Source of the DNA: an uncultured Clostridia bacterium
GTDB taxonomy: Bacteria > Bacillota > Clostridia > Christensenellales > Aristaeellaceae
NCBI GenBank assembly: GCA_934615145.1
Contig: CAKTTM010000140.1
Coordinates: 1 to 5,348, forward strand
Length of the DNA stretch: 5,348 bases
Reading direction: 5' to 3'
Of this stretch, positions 1 to 5,348 are shown piece after piece (position 1 is the first letter of the stretch; each line of letters begins with the position of its first letter). Position numbers and translations under genes: made by a program. Under the pieces are notes generated by a model. The model did not search any database. It saw only the letters and a list, made by a program, of their open reading frames with translations, and had not been told where the DNA came from.

Positions 1-2
1 GT

Positions 3-35
3 TTGATAGACGCCGCCCCCGCTTTATGCTATTCT
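3..35 (+). promoter_or_regulatory. Candidate sigma-A-type promoter for the parAB unit
   Basis: A -35-like TTGATA (3-8) is followed after 16 bases by TATGCT (25-30). An overlapping extended -10, TGCTATTCT (27-35), is an alternative. Either would start transcription around positions 37-42, giving a leader of about 40 bases before the first gene at 80. Matches to consensus are partial and the upstream context is cut by the window edge, so this is a plausible site only. Confidence 0.4.
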
Positions 36-79
36 AAGCTCGTGGCAATTTCTTGCCTGATCACAGAGGAGAGAGAGAC

Positions 80-562
80 ATGACGGCGCTGGAACAAACG
101 GCGGATGTGCTGCGTCCCTGGCTGGGCAGCGCCTTTGTGGCGGCGCAGGCCTCGCTGGTGGAGCGCGTCAGCCTGCGGCTGACCAAGTTCATGCCCCGGC
201 GCGACAGCCTGCAGCAAACCGCGCAGGACCTGGACACGCTGCTGTTCATGGCGGTGCGCGACGCCACGCAGGGCCGCATGGTGCTGCCCATGGATAACGG
301 GCAGCTGATACGCGTCAAGGTGGCGGATTTCACCGTCATGGCCGACGAGCTGCTCTACCTGCTCTTTGCCCACCTGACGCCGGATCAGCACAACTTCCTG
401 CTGATACGCGAGTATTCCATCCGCGCGGGCTCCTTATCCGCGCTGCGCGCGCTCTACCTGCTGTACCCGGACTATCAGTCTGAGGAGGAGTACAGCACCG
501 TACAGCGCATCATCAAGACCTGCCATCCGCTCTTTCGCTGGCGCGGCTGGCTCAATCCTTAA
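80..562 (+). CDS. Hypothetical protein, first gene of the parAB unit
   Basis: A 160-residue protein that I do not recognise. The ATG at 80 is chosen because AGAGGAG (65-71) lies 8 bases upstream; an in-frame TTG at 53 has no such site. There is no signal peptide, no clear membrane segment and no cysteine cluster, so it is probably cytoplasmic. The sequence looks mainly helical, with hydrophobic stretches near residues 14-34 and 86-99 and a basic patch around 33-41 (LRLTKFMPRR). The C-terminus is rich in Tyr, Trp and Arg (PLFRWRGWLNP). The stop lies 15 bases before parA, on the same strand, so the two are probably co-transcribed. A role in chromosome segregation or origin function is possible from position only; no motif supports it. 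Coding is supported by the ribosome site, full-length frame and base composition like its neighbours. Confidence 0.8.
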   Translation: MTALEQTADVLRPWLGSAFVAAQASLVERVSLRLTKFMPRRDSLQQTAQDLDTLLFMAVRDATQGRMVLPMDNGQLIRVKVADFTVMADELLYLLFAHLTPDQHNFLLIREYSIRAGSLSALRALYLLYPDYQSEEEYSTVQRIIKTCHPLFRWRGWLNP

Positions 563-577
563 GTCAAAGGGGATCCT

Positions 578-1339
578 ATGGGAAAGATCATCGCCATCGC
601 CAATCAGAAGGGCGGCGTGGGCAAGACCACCACGGCCATCAACCTGGCCGCCTGCCTGGCCGAACAGGGCAAGCGCGTGCTGCTGCTGGACCTTGACCCC
701 CAGGGCAATGCCACCAGCGGCGCTGGCATCAACCAGCCGCGCATCACCAGCTATGAGGTGCTGCTGGGCCGCGAGGCCCTCACATCGGCCACCCTGGCCA
801 CCAAGGTGCCGGGGCTAAGTCTCCTGCCCGGCGATATCCGCTTGGCCGCTGCCGAGGTGGAGCTGGTGCAGGTGCCCAGCCGCGAGTATATGCTTAAGCA
901 GGCCATGGTGGATGTGGCAAGCGACTATGACTATTGCCTGATCGACTGCCCGCCCTCGCTGGGCCTGCTGACCATCAACGCGCTGACGGCCGCGCACAGC
1001 GTGCTGATCCCCATCCAGTCGGAGTATTATGCCCTGGAGGGCGTCAGCGCGCTGATTAGCACCATCGACCGCCTGCAGCACTCGGTCAACCGCGCGCTGC
1101 AGCTGGAGGGCGTGGTGCTGACCATGTATGACGGCCGCACCAACCTGAGCCTGCAGGTGGCAGCCCAGGTGAAGAAGCACTTCAAGGGCAAGGTTTTTGG
1201 CGCCATCATCCCCCGCAATGTGCGCCTGGGCGAGGCCCCCAGCCACGGCCAGCCCATCCATGTCTATGACCCCAGAAGCGCGGGCGCCGAGGCCTACCGG
1301 GCGCTGGCGGCGGAGCTGATCCGCCGCAATGAGCAGTAA
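578..1339 (+). CDS. parA: ParA/Soj chromosome-partitioning ATPase
   Basis: A 253-residue ParA/MinD-superfamily ATPase that binds DNA non-specifically as an ATP dimer and works with ParB to segregate replicated origins. The deviant Walker A motif KGGVGKTT is at residues 11-18 (signature Lys11, catalytic Lys16). Walker A' is [10 protein letters not shown] (35-44, with Asp40), and the Walker B region is [10 protein letters not shown] (121-130, with Asp123). The Soj-typical segment [12 protein letters not shown] is at 213-224. There is no N-terminal helix-turn-helix extension, so it matches chromosomal Soj or type Ib ParA in size and not the long plasmid type. AAAGGGG (566-572) precedes the ATG by 5 bases. 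It sits directly before parB. I see nothing missing or odd. The family call is near certain; the chromosomal as opposed to plasmid assignment is an inference. Confidence 0.97.
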   Translation: MGKIIAIANQKGGVGKTTTAINLAACLAEQGKRVLLLDLDPQGNATSGAGINQPRITSYEVLLGREALTSATLATKVPGLSLLPGDIRLAAAEVELVQVPSREYMLKQAMVDVASDYDYCLIDCPPSLGLLTINALTAAHSVLIPIQSEYYALEGVSALISTIDRLQHSVNRALQLEGVVLTMYDGRTNLSLQVAAQVKKHFKGKVFGAIIPRNVRLGEAPSHGQPIHVYDPRSAGAEAYRALAAELIRRNEQ

Positions 1340-1355
1340 GCGAGGACGAGCAAAC

Positions 1356-2198
1356 ATGAGCAGGAAAAACGCGCTGGGCAGGGGTCTGGACGCCCTGATG
1401 CCCCAGGTCGACTATCAGGGCAGCGTGCGGGATATCCCCATCACCGACATCGACATCAATCAGGATCAGCCGCGCAAGGCCTTTGACCAGGAGGCGATGC
1501 AGCAATTGGCCGACAGCATCCGCGAGGTGGGCATCTTGCAGCCCATCCTGGTACAGCCGCTGCGCGGCCGGTACATGATCATCGCGGGCGAGCGCCGCTT
1601 TCGCGCCGCCATGCTGGCGGGGCTGAGCACCGTGCCCTGCATTGAAAAGGACATGGACGCGCTGCAAAAGCGCCTGACCGCCCTGATCGAAAACCTGCAG
1701 CGGCAGGATTTGAACCCAATAGAAGAGGCGGCCGCCATCCGCGCGCTGATGGACGAGGGACAGCTGACACAGCAGCAGGCCGCCCAGCGCCTGGGCAAGA
1801 GCCGCCCGGCGGTGGCCAACCTGCTCAGGCTGCTGGCCCTGCCAGAGAGCATCCAGCAGATGGTGGTGGATGGCCTGCTGAGCGAGGGCCATGCCCGCGT
1901 GCTGGCCGGTCTCAAGTCCGCCGCCCTGCAGCAGCGCCTGGTGCAGGCCGCCGTCAGCCAAGGGCTGAGCGTGCGTCAGCTTGAGCAGCTAAGCCAGCAA
2001 TTAAGCCGCCAGGCGCCGGTCAAACAATTGAAGATATTGGCGCCCGAGCTCAAGGACTTTGCCGAGCGCCTGCAGCGCGCGACCGGCCTGAAAACCAAGG
2101 TAGAGGGCAGCCTGGACAAGGGCCGCATCGTGCTGAGCTACAGCTCCGCCGATGAGCTGGGCGGGCTCTACGACGCGCTGGAGCGCATCCTGCCATGA
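1356..2198 (+). CDS. parB: ParB/Spo0J centromere-binding CTPase
   Basis: A 280-residue ParB that binds parS, spreads as a CTP-dependent DNA clamp and stimulates the ParA ATPase. The N-terminus has the LGRGLDALM motif (7-15), the usual ParA-interacting tail. The N-domain shows QDQPRKAFD (36-44), GILQPILV (59-66), the CTP-binding GERRFRA (78-84) and ENLQRQDLNPIEEA (112-125). A helix-turn-helix follows, roughly residues 137-160 (LTQQQAAQRLGKSRPAVANL). The C-terminal dimerisation domain covers about 225-280. The start at 1356 is preferred because GAGGA (1342-1346) lies 9 bases upstream and the protein then begins MSRKNALGRG, as family members do. An ATG at 1329 inside the end of parA is in frame but would add nine atypical residues. 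The gap to parA is 16 bases. Its last bases overlap the transporter start. Confidence 0.97.
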   Translation: MSRKNALGRGLDALMPQVDYQGSVRDIPITDIDINQDQPRKAFDQEAMQQLADSIREVGILQPILVQPLRGRYMIIAGERRFRAAMLAGLSTVPCIEKDMDALQKRLTALIENLQRQDLNPIEEAAAIRALMDEGQLTQQQAAQRLGKSRPAVANLLRLLALPESIQQMVVDGLLSEGHARVLAGLKSAALQQRLVQAAVSQGLSVRQLEQLSQQLSRQAPVKQLKILAPELKDFAERLQRATGLKTKVEGSLDKGRIVLSYSSADELGGLYDALERILP

Positions 2199-3124
2199 AC
2201 AGGCGCGACAGCCTGGTGGGCAACGCCCTGCTCTTCATCGCAGCCCTGATATGGGGCTGCGCTTTCGTGGCGCAAAGCATGGGCATGGAGCACATGGGGC
2301 CCTTTACCTTTCAGGTGGCGCGCTCCCTGCTGGGGGCAGGGGTGCTGCTGCCGCTGATATTGCTGCGCCGCTGGCAGGCCAGGCGCCGCGGCGCTGACCC
2401 CAGGCTCAGCCCCCGGCAAAGGCGCGACCTGATCATCGGCGGCGTCCTCTGTGGCCTGCTGCTGGCGGTGGCGACCAATCTGCAGCAGGTGGCACTGCAG
2501 TACACTACCGCAGGCAAGGCCGGCTTCCTGACGGCGCTGTACATATTGATGGTGCCGGTGGCCGGCGTGCTGCGGGGCAGGTGGCCCCGGCCGCTGCTGT
2601 GGCTGTGCATCGCCCTGGCGGCGCTGGGGCTCTATCTGCTCTCGGTCAAGGATGGCTTCACCATCGAGACGGCCGATCTGATGCTGATACTCTGCGCGGT
2701 GGTCTTCACCGGGCACATCCTGCTGGTGGATCACTTTTCCCCCCGCGTGTCGGGCCTGCAGCTGAGCGCCTTGCAGTTTCTGGTCTCGGGGCTGATCTCT
2801 GTCATCCCCATGCTGTTGCTGGAGCGCCCCAGCATCGCGGGCCTCACAAGCGGCTGGATCGCCATCGCCTACACCGGCATCCTGTCAAGCGGCGTGGCCT
2901 ATACCCTGCAGATCATCGGCCAGCGCCGTACCACGCCCACGATGGCTTCTCTGATCATGAGCCTGGAGAGCGTCTTCGCCCTGCTCTGCGGCGTGCTGCT
3001 GCTCTTTGAGCGCCCCAGCCTGCGCGAGCTGCTGGGCAGCGCCATCATGTTCGGCGCCATCCTGCTGGCCCAGTGGGCGCAGATGCCGCCGCGGGTGCGC
3101 CATCAAGAAACTGCGGTTTCTTGA
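2195..3124 (+). CDS. EamA/DMT-superfamily inner-membrane transporter
   Basis: A 309-residue polytopic membrane protein of the drug/metabolite transporter superfamily; the substrate cannot be deduced. Ten hydrophobic segments are visible at roughly residues 8-27, 36-57, 79-97, 105-125, 132-150, 161-179, 186-209, 218-238, 247-270 and 276-295, arranged as two five-helix EamA repeats. Typical signatures are ALIWGCAFVAQ (17-27) and the second-repeat TPTMASLIMSLESVFALLCG (247-266). The length is normal for the family. The ATG overlaps the parB TGA (ATGA, 2195-2198), and only a weak GGAG lies upstream (2180-2183), which suggests translational coupling to parB. The stop codon lies inside a perfect hairpin. 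The EamA family assignment is firm; whether it is linked to segregation or merely shares the transcript is unknown. Confidence 0.93.
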   Translation: MNRRDSLVGNALLFIAALIWGCAFVAQSMGMEHMGPFTFQVARSLLGAGVLLPLILLRRWQARRRGADPRLSPRQRRDLIIGGVLCGLLLAVATNLQQVALQYTTAGKAGFLTALYILMVPVAGVLRGRWPRPLLWLCIALAALGLYLLSVKDGFTIETADLMLILCAVVFTGHILLVDHFSPRVSGLQLSALQFLVSGLISVIPMLLLERPSIAGLTSGWIAIAYTGILSSGVAYTLQIIGQRRTTPTMASLIMSLESVFALLCGVLLLFERPSLRELLGSAIMFGAILLAQWAQMPPRVRHQETAVS

Positions 3125-3127
3125 TGG
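3100..3127 (+). terminator. Perfect 12-bp hairpin at the end of the parAB-transporter unit
   Basis: CCATCAAGAAAC (3100-3111) and GTTTCTTGATGG (3116-3127) are perfect reverse complements around the four-base loop TGCG. With its C-G closing pair the RNA loop fits the UNCG class of stable tetraloops, as often found in intrinsic terminators. The transporter stop codon (3122-3124) is inside the right arm. No run of T follows (the next bases are ATTAGGTTCTCGG), so termination may be weak or factor-dependent, or the structure may instead protect the mRNA 3' end. The hairpin is certain; terminator function is an inference. Confidence 0.5.
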
Positions 3128-3236
3128 ATTAGGTTCTCGGCCCTCCGAATTTCTCATAGGCTGCTTGAGACTCGTGGCGTCCGCAAGTCGGGCGCCTGTT
3201 TATTTGTGAGCGATTTGCTAGAAAGCGGCTGAAAAG

Positions 3237-3266
3237 CTGACATTCAAGCGCCAAAGCCTGTAGATT
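3237..3266 (+). promoter_or_regulatory. Candidate promoter for the PepSY-protein gene
   Basis: CTGACA (3237-3242, 5 of 6 to the -35 consensus) and TAGATT (3261-3266, 4 of 6 to the -10) are separated by 18 bases. Transcription would begin near 3273, about 40 bases before the ATG at 3313. A small GCCTG/CAGGC hairpin (3276-3290) would lie in the leader just ahead of the ribosome-binding site. The rest of the 185-base gap after the upstream hairpin shows no gene or other convincing signal. Confidence 0.4.
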
Positions 3267-3312
3267 GTCACCAGAGCCTGCCAGCCAGGCCGACGAAAAG
3301 GAGTGCGATACC

Positions 3313-3960
3313 ATGAAAAAACTGCTGTCTGTTCTGACCGCCTTGATGATGCTGGTGGGTTTCTTGCCTGTGCTGGCGGATGCCCCTCAAGCCGCGGTCG
3401 CTCATGCCCGCCAGTATGTGCCGGCGGAGGCCGAGTTCACCTCCACGGGCGAGGACGCCCACAAACTGGAGCTGACCTTCAAGGACAAGGCCTCCAATGA
3501 GTACAAGGTGGTGCTCAACAAGTCTCCGCTATACATGCTGCGGGTCAGCATGAAGTCTCCCAAGGAAGAGGGCGCAAGCACCGTGCGGATGGATGAGGCC
3601 ACCGTCAGGGCCCAGGTGCTGTCCGCCTTCCCCGGCGCTGTGATCGACCATGTGTTTGTCGAAGCCAAGGGCGAGGACGAGCTGTTCTTCCATGTGCTGC
3701 TGGAGCGCGAGGGCCAGCTGTACAAGGTGCGCCTCAACGCCGCCAATGGCCGCATGACCCACTATGTGCAGCGCGGCGCCCCGGATGCCAGCACCTTGCC
3801 CGAGGTGGCCGTCAGCCAGGCGCAGGCCAGGCAGTTGGCGCTGCTGCATACTAGCGGCGGCACGGTGATCGATGTGCAGTTTGGTGCCAGCTCACGCGGC
3901 TATCTCTATGGATTGTCAACACTTCATCGGACAGTTTTTATAAGGAGCAGGTCGTTCTAA
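3313..3960 (+). pseudogene. Secreted PepSY-like repeat protein, 3' end cut by the IS3 element
   Basis: The reading frame starts at ATG 3313 with AAAAGGAG (3296-3303) 9 bases upstream; an in-frame TTG at 3265 is rejected for lack of a ribosome site and because it would bury the signal peptide. Residues 1-22 form a classical signal peptide (MKK, then a hydrophobic core, then VLA) with likely cleavage after Ala22. The mature part resembles tandem PepSY modules at about 26-78, 93-153 and 168 onward. The middle one is clearest, with the ending YKVRLNAANGRMTHY (137-151). No lipobox cysteine or membrane anchor is seen. Native sequence stops at about residue 198, within the third module, where the IS begins at 3909. 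The last 16 or so residues (from GLSTLHRT) are read from the IS terminus, with a stop at 3958-3960. PepSY proteins are often linked to peptidase inhibition or sensing outside the cell; no specific role can be assigned here. Confidence 0.75.
3909..3934 (+). repeat. Right terminal inverted repeat (IRR) of the IS3 element
   Basis: Reading inward on the plus strand it begins TGGATTGTCAAC and ends CGGACAG, matching the other terminus at 20 of 26 positions. On the minus strand it holds TTGACA (3919 down to 3914), a perfect -35 sequence pointing out of the element. It also supplies the false C-terminal codons of the truncated PepSY gene. Confidence 0.85.
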
Positions 3961-4762
3961 ACTCTACCGGGGTTTTGTAACCAAGTGTCCCGTGTAGGCG
4001 GATATAGTTGAACCAGTGCACATAATCCGCCAGTTCCGTCTGAAGTTGTTCCAGGGTAAAGAACCGCCTGTGATTCACAAACTCGGTCTTGATAGCCTTG
4101 AATGTTGATTCAGCTACCGCATTGTCAAAAGGGCAGCCCGTCATGCTCAAGGAGCGGTCAATCCCAAACCCGGCCAGCAATTCATCAATTATCATGTTGT
4201 CGTATTCACTGCCCCGGTCGGTATGGAACATCTGGATAGTCATTAGGTTGCCTTTGACGGTGGCGAACGCCTTTCTGACCAGCTCAGCGTCCTTATGCCG
4301 TCCGGCGCTGTATCCAAGGATCTCGCGAGCGCCCAGGTCCAGCAACAAACAGATATAGGACCAACCGTCTCCAACTCGGACATAGGTCAAGTCACTGACA
4401 ACACAGTCTCCCGGCTTATGGCCATTGAAGTTTCTGTCCAACAGGTTCGGAGCGGAAGAATCGTTGACTTTTGTTTTGTGCGGGCGAAATTTCTTGCGGG
4501 TATACGCACTCACCAGGCCACGCTTGCTCATGATCCGGCCAATCCGCCGGCGAGATGCGACGACACCCTTCCTGCGCAGCACCTGTTTCAACTTCCGTTG
4601 TCCATAGACACAGCGATTCTCGTCGTAAGCCAGTTGTACCGCTTCCTCCAGCTCCCGGTCGTCCATCCGTCCTTTGCACTCGTAGTAATATGTACTTCGT
4701 GCAATGCCAAGGCATCTACAAAGCGCTGATATAGAGTACTTGTGGGCATTGGCCCGGATCAC
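3938..4762 (-). CDS. IS3-family transposase OrfB, DDE catalytic domain
   Basis: A 274-residue OrfB with the RNase-H-like integrase core. Residues 9-28 (YSISALCRCLGIARSTYYYE) form the usual N-terminal helical segment, and the region near 46-88 matches the HTH_21-type domain (YGQRKLKQVLRRKG). The catalytic triad is Asp124 (SDLTYV), Asp182 (HTDRGSEY) and Glu218 (NAVAES), with exactly 35 residues between the last two and Lys225 seven residues after the Glu, as expected for an active enzyme. The C-terminus HWFNYIRLHGTLGYKTPVEF is typical. The open frame begins with a GTG (4762-4760) that has no good ribosome site, only 2 bases after the orfA stop. It is therefore probably made mostly as an OrfAB fusion through a -1 frameshift or by coupling. 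It excises the element and joins its ends. No defects are seen. Confidence 0.93.
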   Translation of the reverse strand: MIRANAHKYSISALCRCLGIARSTYYYECKGRMDDRELEEAVQLAYDENRCVYGQRKLKQVLRRKGVVASRRRIGRIMSKRGLVSAYTRKKFRPHKTKVNDSSAPNLLDRNFNGHKPGDCVVSDLTYVRVGDGWSYICLLLDLGAREILGYSAGRHKDAELVRKAFATVKGNLMTIQMFHTDRGSEYDNMIIDELLAGFGIDRSLSMTGCPFDNAVAESTFKAIKTEFVNHRRFFTLEQLQTELADYVHWFNYIRLHGTLGYKTPVEFRTTCSL

Positions 4763-4771
4763 AATTACTTT
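4744..4771 (-). promoter_or_regulatory. Probable -1 ribosomal frameshift site joining orfA to orfB
   Basis: The end of orfA reads GCA CAA AAG TAA, and orfB lies in the -1 frame. The A_AAG tetramer (4771-4768) lets the lysine tRNA slip back one base, after which reading continues as Val-Ile-Val-Ile-Arg into OrfB with no stop. This yields a fusion of about 370 residues, the usual active transposase of the family. A short GGGC/GCCC hairpin (4755-4744) follows. A longer-range pairing of CAATGCC (4751-4745) with GGCATTG (4708-4702) could be an alternative stimulator. The frame relation is seen directly; frameshifting is inferred from the family. Confidence 0.6.
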
Positions 4772-5052
4772 TGTGCGAATATCAGCGCCGCTTGCTTTAG
4801 GACGTCATTCTCCATGCGCAGTTGTTGGTTCTCTTTGCGCAGCCGCAGCAGTTCCCGTTCCTCGGGGCTTCGGTTGTCCTTGTCGTGGCTGGAACCTGTT
4901 GCATTGATCCGCTTCACCCACTTGTCAAATGATGATGCCGTCAACTCATATTCACGCAGGATTTCGGCACGTGGCTTTCCGTTGTTGAGTAACTGTACCA
5001 ATTGCTTTTTGAATTCCTCTGTGTAGGTGCGCCGGGCTCGTCTTTCTGTCAT
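4765..5052 (-). CDS. IS3-family transposase OrfA, HTH and leucine-zipper protein
   Basis: A 95-residue OrfA from the ATG at 5052 (MTERRARRTYTEEFKK). It has a helix-turn-helix covering roughly residues 8-48 (transposase_8-type, with PRAEILREYELTASSFDKWV) that binds the terminal repeats. A C-terminal leucine-zipper heptad stretch, LLRLRKENQQLRMENDVLKQ, drives multimerisation with OrfAB. An upstream in-frame ATG at 5067 would add five residues. The inner start is preferred because AAGGAGG (5064-5058) lies 5 bases ahead, and because the predicted IS transcript starts near 5074, which would cut the ribosome site of the outer ATG. The stop is TAA at 4767-4765, with orfB in the -1 frame directly after. 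Confidence 0.9.
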   Translation of the reverse strand: MTERRARRTYTEEFKKQLVQLLNNGKPRAEILREYELTASSFDKWVKRINATGSSHDKDNRSPEERELLRLRKENQQLRMENDVLKQAALIFAQK

Positions 5053-5080
5053 GGCTTCCTCCTTCATTTCGTCCTCTTAA

Positions 5081-5110
5081 ACTATACCACCTCCTTTTCT
5101 TTTCTGTCCG
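5081..5110 (-). promoter_or_regulatory. Resident IS promoter for orfA-orfB
   Basis: On the minus strand CGGACA (5110-5105, inside the terminal repeat) and TATAGT (5086-5081) are separated by 18 bases. TGG before the -10 makes it an extended -10 (TGGTATAGT). The -10 matches consensus at 5 of 6 positions and the -35 at 4 of 6. Transcription would start near 5074, between the repeat and orfA. Confidence 0.55.
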
Positions 5111-5129
5111 AATTACTGTAGCCAATCCA
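5104..5129 (-). repeat. Left terminal inverted repeat (IRL) of the IS3 element
   Basis: Read inward on the minus strand it starts TGGATTGGCTACAG and ends CGGACAG, with 20 of 26 bases equal to the opposite terminus. It contains TACAGT (5120-5115), a -10-like hexamer suited to pair with the -35 in the other end when the ends are joined, and CGGACA, the -35 of the resident promoter. Confidence 0.85.
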
Positions 5130-5348
5130 GCACCACGTCTGCGTGACGCCATATCCGCTCATCTTCCTCCTCGTCATATCGGCTGCATAGCGTACCACAC
5201 TCAGGACAGGAGTACTGGGCTGTCTTTCTGCCGCTAATATATAAATGCACTGCGCGTTCTTGCTCGTCAAATACCGCTTTTGTGATATGCCAGGGGTCTT
5301 TTAAGCCCAATGATTGCTCGAACATTCCTTGAAAATTGTATACCGGCT
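5130..5348 (-). pseudogene. ISL3-family transposase, N-terminal fragment
   Basis: The frame encodes the amino end of an ISL3-type (DDE, Tn3-unrelated) transposase: FEQSLGLKDPWHI, a short beta-rich stretch, then the zinc-binding CPECGTLCSRYD, then ERIWRHADVV, which matches the conserved CPxCG...RxWRHLD pattern of the family. The coding sequence is then cut by the IS3 end at 5129; a few false residues (LDWLQ) follow before a stop at 5115-5113. An ATG sits at 5325-5323, but AAGGA directly abuts it and the frame stays open to the window edge (PVYNFQG before the Met), so the true start is probably outside. The usual length for the family is about 400 residues or more, so the catalytic part is missing here. 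The remnant cannot be an active transposase. Family assignment is from memory of the motif pattern. Confidence 0.75.

Larger units (their letters stand above)
3909..5129 (-). mobile_element. IS3-family insertion sequence, apparently complete, 1221 bp
   Basis: The element carries orfA and orfB on the minus strand between 26-bp imperfect terminal inverted repeats (3909-3934 and 5104-5129). Both ends begin TGGATTG when read inward, fitting the TG...CA ends of the family, and share CGGACAG at positions 20-26. Similarity continues inside the repeats (an AAGGAG block in each). Base composition is visibly less GC-rich than the flanking genes, suggesting acquisition from elsewhere. The transposase has all catalytic residues, so the copy may be active. 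Flanking bases (CTA on the left, GCA on the right) show no target duplication, and the flanks belong to two different broken genes. The subgroup within IS3 is not determined. Confidence 0.9.

Noticed and set aside
815..1357. A 180-codon minus-strand open frame opposite parA
   Set aside because: It mirrors the GC-rich codons of parA, has composition rich in His, Gln, Arg and Ala, and no ribosome site; the plus strand encodes an unmistakable ParA.
1206..1961. A 251-codon minus-strand open frame spanning the parA-parB junction
   Set aside because: It crosses two certain genes on the other strand and its product has shadow-like composition.
2168..2734. A 188-codon minus-strand open frame opposite the transporter start
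   Set aside because: Low-complexity Gln/His/Arg-rich translation typical of the antisense of a GC-rich gene, with no recognisable domain.
3909..3934. Reading the outward TTGACA as an active promoter toward the left flank
   Set aside because: At 16-18 bases beyond it there is no -10-like hexamer (the 17-base position reads CGTGAG on the minus strand).
4295..4729. A 144-codon plus-strand open frame inside the IS
   Set aside because: It is antisense to orfB, whose D-D-35-E motif is complete, and has no ribosome site or known passenger-gene similarity.
1..5348. A parS centromere site near parAB
   Set aside because: No match to the 16-base palindrome TGTTTCACGTGAAACA, nor a close variant, was found by eye. 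The hairpin at 3100-3127 has its GAAAC and GTTTC arms in the opposite order, so it is not parS.
1..5348. tRNA, rRNA, riboswitch or CRISPR repeats
   Set aside because: No cloverleaf-like segment, regular spaced repeats or recognisable leader structure was seen; the only non-coding gap of any size (3128-3312) is explained by a hairpin end, a candidate promoter and a ribosome site.

Overview
The window looks like chromosomal DNA from a GC-rich bacterium, most likely a GC-rich member of the Bacillota (Clostridia-like). This rests on strong Shine-Dalgarno sequences, Soj/Spo0J-type ParA and ParB, a short lysine-rich signal peptide on a PepSY protein, and IS3/ISL3-family transposases of a kind common in that phylum. 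The taxonomic call is an inference and is not precise.

Layout. Positions 1-3127 hold one tight plus-strand transcription unit. A candidate promoter (3-35) is followed by an unrecognised 160-residue protein (80-562), then parA (578-1339), parB (1356-2198) and a ten-helix EamA/DMT-type transporter (2195-3124). The transporter start overlaps the parB stop. The unit ends in a perfect 12-bp hairpin (3100-3127) that contains the transporter stop codon. After a 185-bp gap with a candidate promoter comes a secreted protein built of PepSY-like modules (from 3313). It is cut in its third module by an insertion sequence.

The insertion sequence (3909-5129, 1221 bp) is an apparently intact IS3-family element on the minus strand. 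It has 26-bp terminal inverted repeats (20/26 identical), orfA, orfB with a complete D-D-35-E site and a likely -1 frameshift at their junction. Its left end carries a resident promoter, and its two ends carry the halves of a circle-junction promoter. To the right lies the N-terminal part of an ISL3-family transposase (5130-5348), cut by the same element and running off the window.

The two sides of the IS3 element belong to different broken genes, and there is no target-site duplication. This is therefore a rearranged junction (deletion, recombination between copies, or possibly an assembly join at a multicopy IS) and not a simple insertion.

How the genes work together: ParA and ParB form the chromosome-segregation pair. 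The first gene and the transporter are probably co-transcribed with them, but nothing in the sequence shows a functional link. No exotic defence, CRISPR or RNA system was found. The most informative observations are the IS architecture and its junction, the hairpin-embedded stop codon, and the unknown gene heading the parAB unit.
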